64,000 nucleotides of DNA from Halomonas aestuarii (GTDB lineage: Bacteria > Pseudomonadota > Gammaproteobacteria > Pseudomonadales > Halomonadaceae): positions 2,356,001-2,420,000 of the forward strand of contig NZ_CP018139.1 in assembly GCF_001886615.1 (NCBI RefSeq). Direction: 5' to 3'. Shown piece by piece: positions 30,098 through 40,269 of this stretch. Positions within the stretch are counted from its first letter, which is position 1. Each line of letters starts with the position of its first letter. The notes under the pieces are model-generated. The model saw nothing but the letters and a program-made list of their open reading frames with translations, did not search any database and had not been told where the DNA came from. The translations under genes were made by a program, and so were the position numbers.

Positions 30098-30574
30098 TCA
30101 CGGCCCGGCGTGCAGCGCCTGGGCCGCCTCCAGCACCTCCTGGGCATGGTCCTTGACCTTGACGCCCCGCCACTCGTGGGCAAGCCGGCCGTCCGCATCG
30201 ATCAGGAAGGTGCTGCGCTCGATGCCCAGGTGCTCCTTGCCGTAGAGCTTCTTGAGCTTGATGACGTCGAACAGCCGGCACACCGCCTCATCCTTGTCGG
30301 AGATCAGCGCGAAGTTGAACCCCTGCTTGGCCTTGAAGTTCTCCTGGGCCCGGATGCCGTCCCGGGAGACGCCCAGGATCACGGTGTTCGCAGCCTCGAA
30401 GGCCGCCTTGCGATCGCGGAAGTCGCCGCCCTCGGTGGTGCAGCCCGGCGTGCTGGCCTTGGGGTAGAAGTAGATCACCACCTGCTGCCCCTTCAGGTCG
30501 GAGAGCTGCACGGTGGTATCGCCGGTGGCGGTGGCGGTGAAGTCGGGGACGGGCTCGCCGAGGCTGACGCTCAT
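30098..30574 (-). CDS. bcp: Thioredoxin-dependent peroxiredoxin, Bcp type, without resolving Cys
   Basis: The 158-residue peroxiredoxin reduces hydroperoxides. The peroxidatic Cys is C45 in STPGCTTEGGDFRD. In two-Cys Bcp proteins a second Cys lies five residues later; here position 50 is Gly, so the enzyme is of the one-Cys kind and needs an external thiol. The catalytic Thr and Pro (TPGC) and the later Arg (GIERSTFLID) are present. The ATG at 30574 fits family length. It converges on perM and is divergent from dapA. Confidence 0.94.
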   Translation of the reverse strand: MSVSLGEPVPDFTATATGDTTVQLSDLKGQQVVIYFYPKASTPGCTTEGGDFRDRKAAFEAANTVILGVSRDGIRAQENFKAKQGFNFALISDKDEAVCRLFDVIKLKKLYGKEHLGIERSTFLIDADGRLAHEWRGVKVKDHAQEVLEAAQALHAGP

Positions 30575-30767
30575 GGACGGACTCCTTTGTGGCATTGGGG
30601 GAGGGGAAAGCCCTGATTACACGCAAGCCGCGGCCAACTGTAAAGTCGCGGCTGTACAGGCTCCCGAGGCCTGAGTACCATTTGGCCCTTGGCACCGGGG
30701 CAGGTCCCGGCGCGTTGCCCGGGTCCGAGAGGCCGCGAATGTAGGCGAATCGAGAGGAAACGAAAGG

Positions 30768-31652
30768 ATGATCACTGGCAGTATCGTCGCGCTGGCGACG
30801 CCGATGAAGGTCAACGGCGACATCGACTGGGAGGCCCTGCGTCGCCTGGTGCACTTTCATCTCGACAACGGCACCGATGCGATCGTGGCGGCCGGCACCA
30901 CCGGCGAGCCGACGACCATGTCCTTCGCCGAGCACTTCGACGTCATCCGCACCGTGGTGGAGGAGGTCGATGGACGCATTCCGGTCATCGCCGGCACCGG
31001 CTCCAACAACACCACCGAGGCGGTGGAACTGGCCCGCTACGCCAGCGAGGTCGGCGCCGACTGCTGCCTGACCGTGGCGCCCTACTACAACAAGCCCACC
31101 CAGGAAGGCCTCTACCGGCACTTCAAGGCCATCGCCGAGAGCAGCGACCTGCCGGTGATCCTCTACAACGTGCCGGGGCGCACCTGCTCCGACATCTACA
31201 ACGAGACCGTGCTGCGCCTGGCCGACGTCGACAAGATCATCGGCCTCAAGGATGCCACCGGCAACCTGGAGCGCGCCGAGGACCTGATCGCGCGGCTCAA
31301 GGGCAGCGACTTCATGCTCTACTCCGGGGATGACGCCACCGCCTGCGACTTCATGCTGATGGGCGGTCATGGCGACATCTCGGTGACCGCCAACGTGGCC
31401 CCCCGGGCCATGCATGAGCTCTGCAGCGCCGCCGTGGCCGGCGACGCCGACAGGGCCCACCAGATCAACACCCGCCTGATGCCGCTGCACACCAACCTCG
31501 GGATCGAGTCCAACCCGATCCCGGTCAAGTGGGCGCTGTACCGCATGGGCCACCTCGAGGCGGGCATTCGGCTGCCGCTGACCTGGCTGTCCGAGAAGTA
31601 CCATTCCACCGTCAGCGAGGCCCTGCAGCTGGCGGGCCTGATCGACGACTGA
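30768..31652 (+). CDS. dapA: 4-Hydroxy-tetrahydrodipicolinate synthase
   Basis: 294 residues, family length. DapA condenses pyruvate with aspartate semialdehyde, the first lysine/diaminopimelate step. The Schiff-base Lys is in GLKDATGN (about 161), with the proton relay Thr in GTTGEPTT (44-45) and Tyr in YNVPGRT (about 133). GAGAGGAAAC precedes the ATG. It heads a run with bamC, an MBL-fold hydrolase and purC, the same dapA-bamC-purC order as in E. coli relatives. Confidence 0.97.
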   Translation: MITGSIVALATPMKVNGDIDWEALRRLVHFHLDNGTDAIVAAGTTGEPTTMSFAEHFDVIRTVVEEVDGRIPVIAGTGSNNTTEAVELARYASEVGADCCLTVAPYYNKPTQEGLYRHFKAIAESSDLPVILYNVPGRTCSDIYNETVLRLADVDKIIGLKDATGNLERAEDLIARLKGSDFMLYSGDDATACDFMLMGGHGDISVTANVAPRAMHELCSAAVAGDADRAHQINTRLMPLHTNLGIESNPIPVKWALYRMGHLEAGIRLPLTWLSEKYHSTVSEALQLAGLIDD

Positions 31653-31670
31653 GCGGTGCCCGGGCACCGC
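31653..31670. other. Perfect 18-base palindrome between dapA and bamC
   Basis: GCGGTGCCCGGGCACCGC begins right at the end of the dapA stop and could form a hairpin. No T tract follows, so it is more likely an attenuator or RNA end stabiliser than a full terminator. Confidence 0.45.
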
Positions 31671-31700
31671 ACTCCGCACAACACTAGGCAAGGTGGACGC

Positions 31701-32672
31701 ATGAACTCTGCGCTGAAAGGCATGCCGCTGGTGGCGGTGATCGCCCTGGCCATGGCCGGCTGTGCCCGTGATGGCTTCTATCATGACCGCAACCTCGACT
31801 ACGCCGAGGCCGAGGAGAGTGCCCCCCTGGTGCTGCCGGACGCCCGCAATGCCAATCGCTACCGGGATGCCATGCCGGTGCCCGAGGTGAGCGGCACCCG
31901 TCCCGCCGAGGACGGGGTGGTGGAGGCGCCGCTGCCCCAGGCCCTGTCGCCCGGACGGGCCAGGGAGCCCGGCTATGTCGAGCGCCGCGAGATCGGCAGC
32001 GACGCCTGGCTGGTGGTGGGCGCCGACCCCGCGGCGATATGGCCGGAGCTCGAGCGTTTCGTGCAGCGTCGCGGACTGGACGTCACCGCCCGTGACCCGG
32101 GCCGCGGCCTGCTGGAGACCGAGGAGGCCAGGTTCCGCGTCCGGCAGGGGCTGCGCAGCGGCGACAGCGAGATTCTCTGCGAGCGCGGCGGCGCCACCGA
32201 CACGGGCTGCCTGACCGCGCTGGAGCGACACTTCCAGGCGCTCAGCGCGTCCTCCAGCGTCGCCTCCCTGACCGCCCAGCGTCCCGAGAGACTGGATCGC
32301 GCCCGGTTCGAGCAGCGCGGTGACGACTGGCGGGTGATCCTGCCCTTCGGCGTGGATCGGGTCTGGGCCGAGCTCAGCCACCAGCTGGAGATCGACTTCG
32401 CCATCGAGGGCCGCCGCGAGCTGCTCGACCGTGACCCGAGCGGGCATGCCTTCCTGGTGGACTACCTGACCCTGAGCGAGCGCGAGCAGGGCCTGCTCAG
32501 TTCGCTGGCCTCCCTGGACCTCGGCGACGAGCCGCGCAGGGTCCGCCTGGCGCTCGAGGCCCTCGGTCCCGAGGAGACCGTGCTGAGGGCGACGGGGGTC
32601 GGCGAGGCCGGCGAGCTTTCCGACCAGGACCAGCGCGAGCTGCTCGAGCGGGTGGCGGGCCTGCTGCGCTGA
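31701..32672 (+). CDS. bamC: Outer-membrane protein assembly factor BamC (lipoprotein)
   Basis: This 323-residue protein has a lipoprotein signal ending in AMAGC, so Cys-21 region is the lipid anchor, then the unstructured N-terminal stretch (HDRNLDYAEAEESAPLVLPD) that wraps BamD in the family, and two helix-grip domains. It belongs to the BAM complex that inserts beta-barrel proteins. AAGGTGG lies upstream of the ATG. Its stop overlaps the next start by one base. Confidence 0.9.
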   Translation: MNSALKGMPLVAVIALAMAGCARDGFYHDRNLDYAEAEESAPLVLPDARNANRYRDAMPVPEVSGTRPAEDGVVEAPLPQALSPGRAREPGYVERREIGSDAWLVVGADPAAIWPELERFVQRRGLDVTARDPGRGLLETEEARFRVRQGLRSGDSEILCERGGATDTGCLTALERHFQALSASSSVASLTAQRPERLDRARFEQRGDDWRVILPFGVDRVWAELSHQLEIDFAIEGRRELLDRDPSGHAFLVDYLTLSEREQGLLSSLASLDLGDEPRRVRLALEALGPEETVLRATGVGEAGELSDQDQRELLERVAGLLR

Positions 32673-33466
32673 TGAGGGGCCCGGCGTCGGGCGCCCCCGG
32701 GCGCCTCACCTTCGCCTCCCTGGGCAGCGGCAGCAAGGGCAACGCCACCCTGGTCAGCGATGGCGAGACGCACCTGCTCGTCGACTGCGGCTTCGGCCTG
32801 CGCGAGACCGAGCGTCGCCTGGCTCGCCTGGGACTGCACCCTCGCCAGCTCGATGCCCTGCTGGTGACCCACGAGCACGGCGACCACGTGCGTGGCGTGG
32901 GCCCCCTGGCCCGACGCCACGGGGTGCCGGTCTACCTGACCCCCGGCACCTGGCTGTCGGGAAGGCTCGGCGAGCTGCCGCTGCGCCACTGGATCACCCC
33001 CCAGGCGAGGTTCGCCGTCAAGGGACTGGTCATCGACCCGGTGACGGTGCCCCATGACGCGCGCGAACCGGTGCAGTTCTGCATCGCCGGGGGCAGGCAG
33101 CGCCTCGGCCTGCTGACCGACCTCGGGCATCCCAGCGCCCACGTGGTCGAGGCCTTCGCCGGCTGCGACGGCCTGGTGCTGGAATGCAACCACGACCCGC
33201 GCATGCTCGCCGAGGGTCCCTATCCCGCGAGCCTCAAGCGTCGGGTGGGCGGCGACTGGGGCCACCTGGCCAATGGCCAGGCGGCCTGGCTGCTGCAGCG
33301 ACTGGGGCTCGACCGCCTGCAGCGCATCGTCTGCTCGCATCTCTCCGAACACAACAACCGCCCCGAGCTGGCCCTGGAGGCCCTGGTGCCACTGCTCGAC
33401 GGCGATGACTCCCGGCTGAGGGTCGCCGCCCAGGACGATGGCCTGGCGTGGCAGACCCTCGGCTGA
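32672..33466 (+). CDS. MBL-fold metal-dependent hydrolase (YycJ/PhnP-like)
   Basis: A 264-residue metallo-beta-lactamase fold protein. The metal motif THEHGDH (HxHxDH) is near residue 66, with the later ligands in LTDLGHPS and ECNHD, and [15 protein letters not shown] at the start. It most resembles the YycJ/WalJ group of putative nucleases or phosphodiesterases. It overlaps bamC by one base and precedes purC by 40 bases. The exact substrate is not known. Confidence 0.88.
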   Translation: MRGPASGAPGRLTFASLGSGSKGNATLVSDGETHLLVDCGFGLRETERRLARLGLHPRQLDALLVTHEHGDHVRGVGPLARRHGVPVYLTPGTWLSGRLGELPLRHWITPQARFAVKGLVIDPVTVPHDAREPVQFCIAGGRQRLGLLTDLGHPSAHVVEAFAGCDGLVLECNHDPRMLAEGPYPASLKRRVGGDWGHLANGQAAWLLQRLGLDRLQRIVCSHLSEHNNRPELALEALVPLLDGDDSRLRVAAQDDGLAWQTLG

Positions 33467-33506
33467 ACGACCATCCTTACCCGTATCCTCGCCTCTGGAG
33501 GCTCCC

Positions 33507-34220
33507 ATGGAAAAGCGCCAAGAACTCTTCGCCGGCAAGGCCAAGTCGGTCTACGCCACCGATGACCCGGATCGCCTGATCCTGCACTTCCGCAACGACA
33601 CCAGTGCCTTCGACGGTCGGCGGGTGGAGTCGCTTGAGCGCAAGGGCCGGGTCAACAACCGCTTCAATGCCTTCATCATGGGCAAGCTCCAGGAGGCCGG
33701 GATCCCCACCCACTTCGAGAGCCTGCTCTCCGATACCGAGTGCGTGGTCAAGAACCTCGAGATGATCCCGGTGGAGTGCGTGGTGCGTAACATCGCCGCC
33801 GGCAGCCTGGTGAAGACCCTCGGCGTCGAGGAGGGCCAGGAGCTGACCCCGCCGACCTTCCAGCTGTTCCTCAAGAACGACGCCCTCCACGACCCGATGA
33901 TCAACGAGTCGCTGGCCGAGACCTTCGGCTGGGCGACCCCCGACCAGCTGGCCGAGATGAAGGCGCTGACCTTCCGGGTCAACGAGGTGCTCAAGGCGCT
34001 CTTTGCCGAGGGCGGCATGCTGCTGGTGGACTACAAGCTCGAGTTCGGCCTCTTCCACGGCCAGATCGTGCTGGGGGACGAGTTCTCCCCCGACGGCTGT
34101 CGCCTGTGGGATGCCGAGACCCGCGAGAAGCTCGACAAGGACCGCTTCCGCCAGGGGCTGGGGAACGTGATCGAGTCCTACGAGGAGGTCGGTCGCCGCA
34201 TCGGCGTCGACTTCGGCTGA
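33507..34220 (+). CDS. purC: SAICAR synthase
   Basis: 237 residues, the length of E. coli PurC, to which it aligns throughout: [51 protein letters not shown] and [14 protein letters not shown]. It makes SAICAR from CAIR, aspartate and ATP in purine synthesis. TGGAGG precedes the ATG at 33507. A clean hairpin terminator follows. Confidence 0.97.
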   Translation: MEKRQELFAGKAKSVYATDDPDRLILHFRNDTSAFDGRRVESLERKGRVNNRFNAFIMGKLQEAGIPTHFESLLSDTECVVKNLEMIPVECVVRNIAAGSLVKTLGVEEGQELTPPTFQLFLKNDALHDPMINESLAETFGWATPDQLAEMKALTFRVNEVLKALFAEGGMLLVDYKLEFGLFHGQIVLGDEFSPDGCRLWDAETREKLDKDRFRQGLGNVIESYEEVGRRIGVDFG

Positions 34221-34261
34221 CATCGGGTGTCGCGCTGGGTGTCGCGTCGAGCGCCGCCATG

Positions 34262-34287
34262 ACGAAGGGCCCTGCGGGGCCCTTCGT
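34262..34287. terminator. Bidirectional terminator between purC and trmO
   Basis: A perfect 11-bp stem, ACGAAGGGCCC with GGGCCCTTCGT around a 4-base loop, lies between two converging genes. Confidence 0.8.
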
Positions 34288-34299
34288 CGTGAGCGGGGC

Positions 34300-35028
34300 T
34301 CAAGCCGGCACGATCTCGACGACCTCGAGGCGGGTCGGGCCGTCAGGGACCTCCAGAGCCTGGAAGCGCACGTCCACGTCGCGCAGGCGCACCCCGTAGA
34401 TGCGCGCCTCGGCGCCGCGACGGTAGGCCGGTCGCGGGTCCTGGGCGAGGACCTGGCGGATCAGCTCGCGCAGCTTGTCGCCATCGGGGCGCCGGGCCAG
34501 CACGGCCTCGGCCTCGGGCGAGAGGCCGACCGCCAGGGTGGGCGGGGTCCCGGGGGCGAAGCCGGCGCGGGCCTCGGGACGTGACTCCGCCCAGGGCAGG
34601 TAGGGCTTGATGTCGAGCACCGGCGTGCCGCTGACCAGGTCCACCCCGCCGAGGGTCAGGCGCACCCCCCGCGAGGTGTCGATGTCGATCAGCTCCACCA
34701 GCGAGAGGCCCAGGCGGTTGGGGCGGTGGGTGCTGCGGCTGGCGAAGACCCCCACCCGGGTATTGCCGCCCAGGCGCGGCGGGCGCACCAGCGGCGTCCA
34801 GCGCTCGGGGCTCTGGTGGAAGACGAAGGTCAGCCAGAGGTGGCTGAAGGCCGAAAGGCCGCGCACCGTCAGGGGATCATCGTAGGGCGGGACCAGCACG
34901 AGGGTCGCCCGGGCCGCCGTCGCCAGGCCCGGCTGACGCGGGATGCCGAACTTGTCGGGGAAGTCGCTCTCGATGATCCCGACCGGGGTCAGGCTGACGG
35001 GAGCGGGCAGGGCGGGGCGGTCGTTCAT
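34300..35028 (-). CDS. trmO: tRNA (adenine(37)-N6)-methyltransferase, TsaA/TrmO family
   Basis: This 242-residue protein matches YaeB/TrmO, an SAM-dependent enzyme that methylates t6A37 of tRNA-Thr. The family beta-barrel marks are PVGIIESDFPDKFGIPRQPG, FSHLWLTFVFHQ, FASRSTHRPNRLGLSLVEL and the DIKPYLPWAES segment. A C-terminal domain of about 90 residues follows. AGGA lies before the ATG at 35028. TsaB, which helps make the t6A substrate, is also in this window. Confidence 0.93.
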   Translation of the reverse strand: MNDRPALPAPVSLTPVGIIESDFPDKFGIPRQPGLATAARATLVLVPPYDDPLTVRGLSAFSHLWLTFVFHQSPERWTPLVRPPRLGGNTRVGVFASRSTHRPNRLGLSLVELIDIDTSRGVRLTLGGVDLVSGTPVLDIKPYLPWAESRPEARAGFAPGTPPTLAVGLSPEAEAVLARRPDGDKLRELIRQVLAQDPRPAYRRGAEARIYGVRLRDVDVRFQALEVPDGPTRLEVVEIVPA

Positions 35029-35121
35029 GGCGGATCCTGACACTTTCCTTTCTCGGGGATTGGCCCCGCGGCGTGGCTTGGGTAGTCTGCTGGCCTGGCC
35101 ATCATCGCAGGAAGCTCACGC

Positions 35122-35682
35122 ATGCGTCATGCCGATCACCACCATCCCGATGCCGAGCCGCGCTCCGAGGCTGTTCCTGGAGCGCGTCGCGGCCCGCGAA
35201 TCGTCTATCGGGCGGCGCTGGCCCGTGACGCCGCCGATCAGGCCGAGGTCTTCCACCATGCCGTGATGCAGGGGGCCGCGGGACACTATACCCTCGCCGA
35301 GCGCGAGGCCTGGACGATGGCCCTGCCCCGGGATGCCAGCGCCTGGTCGGCACGTCAGGCGCTCTTCACCACCCTGGTGGCCGACTGCGAGGGCCGTTGC
35401 GTGGGCTTTCTCGAGCTGGATCTGTCCGGGGGGCGGATCGAGACCCTCTACGTCTGGCCGTCGTTGGGGCGGCGGGGCATCGGGTCCACCCTGCTCATGC
35501 ATGCCGAGCGCCTGCTGCTGGAACAGGGCGTGACCCGGGCCAGGATCGAGGCCAGCGCCATGCTGGCCGACGGCCTGGTGCGTCGCGGCTGGTCCCGGCT
35601 GGGCGACGAATGGGTCGAGCGTGGGGGCGAGCGGCTCTATCGCCAGCGGCTCGAGAAGCGCCTCGTCGGGGTCGAGACCTGA
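35122..35682 (+). CDS. GNAT-family N-acetyltransferase
   Basis: A 186-residue protein with the GNAT core: FLELDLSGGRIETLYVWPSLGRRGIGSTLLMHAERLL, containing the Q/RxxGxG/A acetyl-CoA loop (RRGIGS) on the expected helix. The N-terminus is His/Pro-rich and poorly ordered. AGGA lies before the ATG at 35122. The substrate is unknown; it lies between trmO and nadC without clear coupling. Confidence 0.85.
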   Translation: MRHADHHHPDAEPRSEAVPGARRGPRIVYRAALARDAADQAEVFHHAVMQGAAGHYTLAEREAWTMALPRDASAWSARQALFTTLVADCEGRCVGFLELDLSGGRIETLYVWPSLGRRGIGSTLLMHAERLLLEQGVTRARIEASAMLADGLVRRGWSRLGDEWVERGGERLYRQRLEKRLVGVET

Positions 35683-35690
35683 GGTCTCGC

Positions 35691-36581
<891 letters not shown>

Positions 36582-36619
36582 TTATAGGGAAACCCATGCA
36601 TCCACGTCAGGGAAAAACC

Positions 36620-37183
36620 ATGCGCATCGACGACGGCTGGCTCGAGGGCGCCCGACGCCTCCCCTCGCCCAACCAGGACAGACGCCCCGAGGGGGAGGTC
36701 TCGCTGCTGGTACTGCATTCCATCAGCCTGCCTCCGGGCGTGTTCGGCGGCGAGCATATCGAGCGGCTCTTCACCAATCGGCTCGATCCCGCGGCGCACC
36801 CCTTCTTCGCGGCCATCGCCGGCCTGCGCGTCTCGGCCCACCTGCTGATTCGTCGTGACGGCGAGTGCGTGCAGTTCGTGCCCTTCGAGGCGCGCGCCTG
36901 GCATGCCGGACGCTCGCGCTGGCGCGACGGGCCCAACGAGCGCCAGGCGCTGAACGACTTCGCCCTGGGCATCGAGCTGGAGGGGGACGAGGTGACGCCC
37001 TATACCGGCGCCCAGTACCGGGCCCTGGCCCTGGCCACGGCGGCGCTGCTGGCCTGCTATCCTGCGCTGAACGACCGTCGCATCACCAGCCATGCCCGGG
37101 TGGCCCCGCTGCGCAAGACCGACCCCGGTCCGGTCTTCGACTGGGCCTATTTTCGCCAGGAACTGGGAAAGCTACGTTCCTAG
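36620..37183 (+). CDS. ampD: 1,6-anhydro-N-acetylmuramyl-L-alanine amidase
   Basis: 187 residues, the AmpD length. This cytosolic zinc amidase recycles muropeptides and, by removing anhydromuropeptides, limits AmpR activation. Zinc ligands fit LVLHSISLP (first His), ITSHARVAP (second His) and KTDPGPVFDW (Asp). CAGGGA lies upstream of the ATG at 36620; an in-frame ATG at 36596 is less supported. Confidence 0.94.
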   Translation: MRIDDGWLEGARRLPSPNQDRRPEGEVSLLVLHSISLPPGVFGGEHIERLFTNRLDPAAHPFFAAIAGLRVSAHLLIRRDGECVQFVPFEARAWHAGRSRWRDGPNERQALNDFALGIELEGDEVTPYTGAQYRALALATAALLACYPALNDRRITSHARVAPLRKTDPGPVFDWAYFRQELGKLRS

Positions 37184-37521
37184 CTACCGCCAAGACAACC
37201 GACGAGTTCATGACCCAGTGGCACGCTTGCTTCATACGGTAGTTCAGCTACAACTTCTTGAGAGTGGGCGGTTTCGGCGAGGGTGTCGTGCGTAATTGTC
37301 TGTGTTGCGGTGCAATATAGCTTATGTGAAAAACATTTCCATTTTATCTTGAATTGGCAGGGCCCGGCGTTTACGGTATCTTCGCGCCATCAGCGGCGGC
37401 TTGTTGCACTGCCTTGTAAAACAACTACAGGCCTGACGCGTCAGGGCACCTCGCCCGACCATGCGTGCCATTTCGCCCCTCTGCGGGGCTGTAGTCCCCA
37501 TCGTCATTCGGAGAGACGTCT
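37184..37521 (+). promoter_or_regulatory. Control region upstream of aceE
   Basis: A 338-base region with no credible gene, richer in A+T than its flanks. A candidate promoter is TTGAAT (37349-37354), a 17-base spacer and TACGGT (37372-37377). No PdhR gene is adjacent and no clear operator was recognised. Confidence 0.4.
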
Positions 37522-40194
37522 ATGAGTCTGGAATCAAGAGAAGATCTCGATCCGGTCGAAACCACGGAATGGCTGGATTCCCTGGAGTCGGTCCTGGATC
37601 GCGAGGGCGAGGATCGTGCCCGGTACCTGATGACTCGCCTGGCCGACCGGGTGAGGCGAGACGGCATGCAGGTGCCCTTCTCGGTGACCACCCCGCATCG
37701 CAACACCATTCCGGTGCACCGCGAGGCGCCGATGCCGGGCGACCTGTTCATGGAGCGTCGTATCCGCTCGCTGGTTCGCTACAACGCCATCGCCCAGGTG
37801 ATCCGCAACAACCGGGCCAACCCCGGCCTGGGCGGGCACATCGCCAGCTTCATGTCGGCGGCGACTCTCTACGACGTGGGCTTCAACCACTTCTTCCGCG
37901 CCCCCAACGGCGACTTCGAGGGTGACCTGGTCTACATCCAGGGCCACGTGGCGCCGGGGGTCTATGCCCGCGCCTACCTGCTCGGACGCCTCTCCGAGGA
38001 CCAGATGGACAGGTTCCGCCAGGAGGTGGACGGTGACGGCCTGTCGTCCTATCCGCACCCCTGGCTGATGCCGGACTTCTGGCAGTTCCCCACGGTCTCC
38101 ATGGGCCTCGGGCCCATCCAGGCCATCTATCAGGCCCACGTGATGAAGTATCTCGACGCGCGCGGGCTCAAGGACATGCACGATCGCAAGATCTGGTGCT
38201 TCATGGGCGACGGCGAGTGCGACGAGCCGGAATCCCTCGGCGCCATCCACCTGGCCAGCCGCGAGAAGCTCGACAACCTGATCTTCGTCGTCAACTGCAA
38301 CCTGCAGCGACTCGACGGCCCGGTGCGCGGCAACTCGCGCATCATGGACGAGCTCGAGGGCGTCTTCCGCGGTGCCGGCTGGAACGTGCTCAAGGTGGTC
38401 TGGGGCCGCCTGTGGGACCCGCTCTTCGAGAAGGACAAGAAGGGCATCCTGCAGAAGCGCATGGACGAGGCGGTCGACGGCGACTACCAGAACTACAAGG
38501 CCAACGGCGGCGCGTACACCAAGGAGCACTTCTTCGGGAAGTACCCGGAGACCGCCGAGATGGTCAAGGACATGTCCGACGAGGACATCTGGAAGCTCAA
38601 CCGTGGCGGCCACGACCCGTTCAAGGTCTATGCGGCCTACCACCAGGCGACCCAGAACGCCAACGGCCGTCCGACCGTGATCCTGGCGCACACCGTCAAG
38701 GGCTACGGCATGGGGGGCGGTGACGGCGAGGCCGCCAACGAGGCCCACCAGGTCAAGACCATGGAGTACGAGGCGCTGCGCCGCTTCCGCGACCGCTTCG
38801 GCATCCCGCTCTCCGACGAGCAGCTCAAGGAGGTGCCGTACTACAAGCCCGAGGACGACTCCCCGGAGCTGAAGTACATGCACCTGCAGCGCGAGCGCCT
38901 CGGCGGCTACCTGCCGAGCCGTCGCAGCGACTTCGAGGCGCTGCCGATCCCGGCGCTGGACGACAAGACCTTCGCCTCCCAGACCGGCGGCTCCAAGGGG
39001 CGCGAGGTCTCCACCACCATGGCCTTCGTGCGCATCCTCAACGGCTTGGTCAAGGACAAGCAGCTCGGCGAGCGCGTGGTGCCGATCATCCCCGACGAGG
39101 CCCGCACCTTCGGCATGGAGGGCATGTTCCGCCAGCTCGGCATCTACACCTCGGAAGGGCAGAAGTACGAGCCGGTCGACAAGGGCCAGATCATGTTCTA
39201 CCGGGAGGATCAGAAGGGTCAGATCCTCGAGGAGGGCATCACCGAGGCGGGCGCCATGTCCGCGTGGATCGCCGCCGCGACCTCCTACTCGAACAATGGC
39301 ATCACGCTGCTGCCGTTCTACGTCTACTACTCGATGTTCGGCTTCCAGCGCATCGGCGACCTGGCCTGGGCCGCCGGCGACATGCAGGCGCGAGGCTTCC
39401 TGATCGGCGGCACCGCCGGGCGTACCACCCTCAACGGCGAGGGCCTGCAGCACCAGGACGGCCACAGCCACCTGCAGGCGTCGATGATCCCCAACTGCCG
39501 CAGCTACGACCCGACCTACGCCCATGAGGTGGCGGTGATCGTCCAGGACGGCCTGAAGCGCATGTTCGCCGACAAGGAGAACTGCTTCTATTACCTGACG
39601 GTGATGAACGAGAACTACGAGCACCCCGCCCTGGAGGAGGTGCCCGCGGACGACATCATCAAGGGCATGTACCTGCTGCGCGAGACCCAGGGCAAGAAGG
39701 GCCGCGTGCAGCTGCTGGGCTGCGGCACCATCCTGCGCGAGGTCGAGGCGGCCGCCGAGATGCTCGCCGAGGAGTGGGGCGTGGGCGCCGACATCTGGAG
39801 CGTCACCAGCTTCAACGAGCTGCGTCGCGAGGCGCTGGAGATCGACCGCCAGGCCTTCATCAACCCCGAGGCCGAGGCGGGCAAGCCCCACGTGACCGCC
39901 TGCCTGGAGGGTCGCGAGGGTCCGGCCATCGCCGCTACCGACTACATGAAGCTGTTCGCCGACCAGGTCCGCGCCTGGGTGCCGACCCACTATCATGTGC
40001 TGGGGACCGATGGCTACGGCCGCTCCGACACCCGCGAGAAGCTGCGTCACTTCTTCGAGGTCGACCGTCGCTTCGTCACCGTGGCCGCGCTCAAGGCGCT
40101 GGCCGACCGCGGCGAGCTGGATCGCAAGGTGGTCGGCGAGGCGCTCAAGAAGTACGGCATCGACCCGACCAAGCCCAACCCGCTTGAGGTGTGA
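37522..40194 (+). CDS. aceE: Pyruvate dehydrogenase E1 component (homodimeric)
   Basis: 890 residues, matching the 887-residue E. coli type. It decarboxylates pyruvate with thiamine diphosphate and passes the acetyl group to lipoyl-E2. The ThDP motif runs from GDGECDEPES to FVVNCNLQRLDGPVRGN; other marks are GHIASFMSAATLYDVGFNHFF, HTVKGYGMGG and GTAGRTTLNGEGLQHQDGHSH. GGAGAG lies before the ATG. aceF follows after 75 bases; no E3 gene follows, so a shared lipoamide dehydrogenase elsewhere is likely. Confidence 0.98.
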   Translation: MSLESREDLDPVETTEWLDSLESVLDREGEDRARYLMTRLADRVRRDGMQVPFSVTTPHRNTIPVHREAPMPGDLFMERRIRSLVRYNAIAQVIRNNRANPGLGGHIASFMSAATLYDVGFNHFFRAPNGDFEGDLVYIQGHVAPGVYARAYLLGRLSEDQMDRFRQEVDGDGLSSYPHPWLMPDFWQFPTVSMGLGPIQAIYQAHVMKYLDARGLKDMHDRKIWCFMGDGECDEPESLGAIHLASREKLDNLIFVVNCNLQRLDGPVRGNSRIMDELEGVFRGAGWNVLKVVWGRLWDPLFEKDKKGILQKRMDEAVDGDYQNYKANGGAYTKEHFFGKYPETAEMVKDMSDEDIWKLNRGGHDPFKVYAAYHQATQNANGRPTVILAHTVKGYGMGGGDGEAANEAHQVKTMEYEALRRFRDRFGIPLSDEQLKEVPYYKPEDDSPELKYMHLQRERLGGYLPSRRSDFEALPIPALDDKTFASQTGGSKGREVSTTMAFVRILNGLVKDKQLGERVVPIIPDEARTFGMEGMFRQLGIYTSEGQKYEPVDKGQIMFYREDQKGQILEEGITEAGAMSAWIAAATSYSNNGITLLPFYVYYSMFGFQRIGDLAWAAGDMQARGFLIGGTAGRTTLNGEGLQHQDGHSHLQASMIPNCRSYDPTYAHEVAVIVQDGLKRMFADKENCFYYLTVMNENYEHPALEEVPADDIIKGMYLLRETQGKKGRVQLLGCGTILREVEAAAEMLAEEWGVGADIWSVTSFNELRREALEIDRQAFINPEAEAGKPHVTACLEGREGPAIAATDYMKLFADQVRAWVPTHYHVLGTDGYGRSDTREKLRHFFEVDRRFVTVAALKALADRGELDRKVVGEALKKYGIDPTKPNPLEV

Positions 40195-40221
40195 GGCGCC
40201 GCCCGACCGATCCGGTGGCAT

Positions 40222-40241
40222 GGCGGGCCCGCGGGCCCGCC
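40222..40241 (+). other. GC hairpin between aceE and aceF
   Basis: GGCGGGCCC and GGGCCCGCC form a very stable 9-bp stem with a 2-base centre (probably opened to a 4-base loop). No T tract follows. It could stabilise or attenuate the transcript ahead of aceF. Confidence 0.55.
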
Positions 40242-40269
40242 CCCGTCAAGAGTTTGAAGGAGCGCGACC

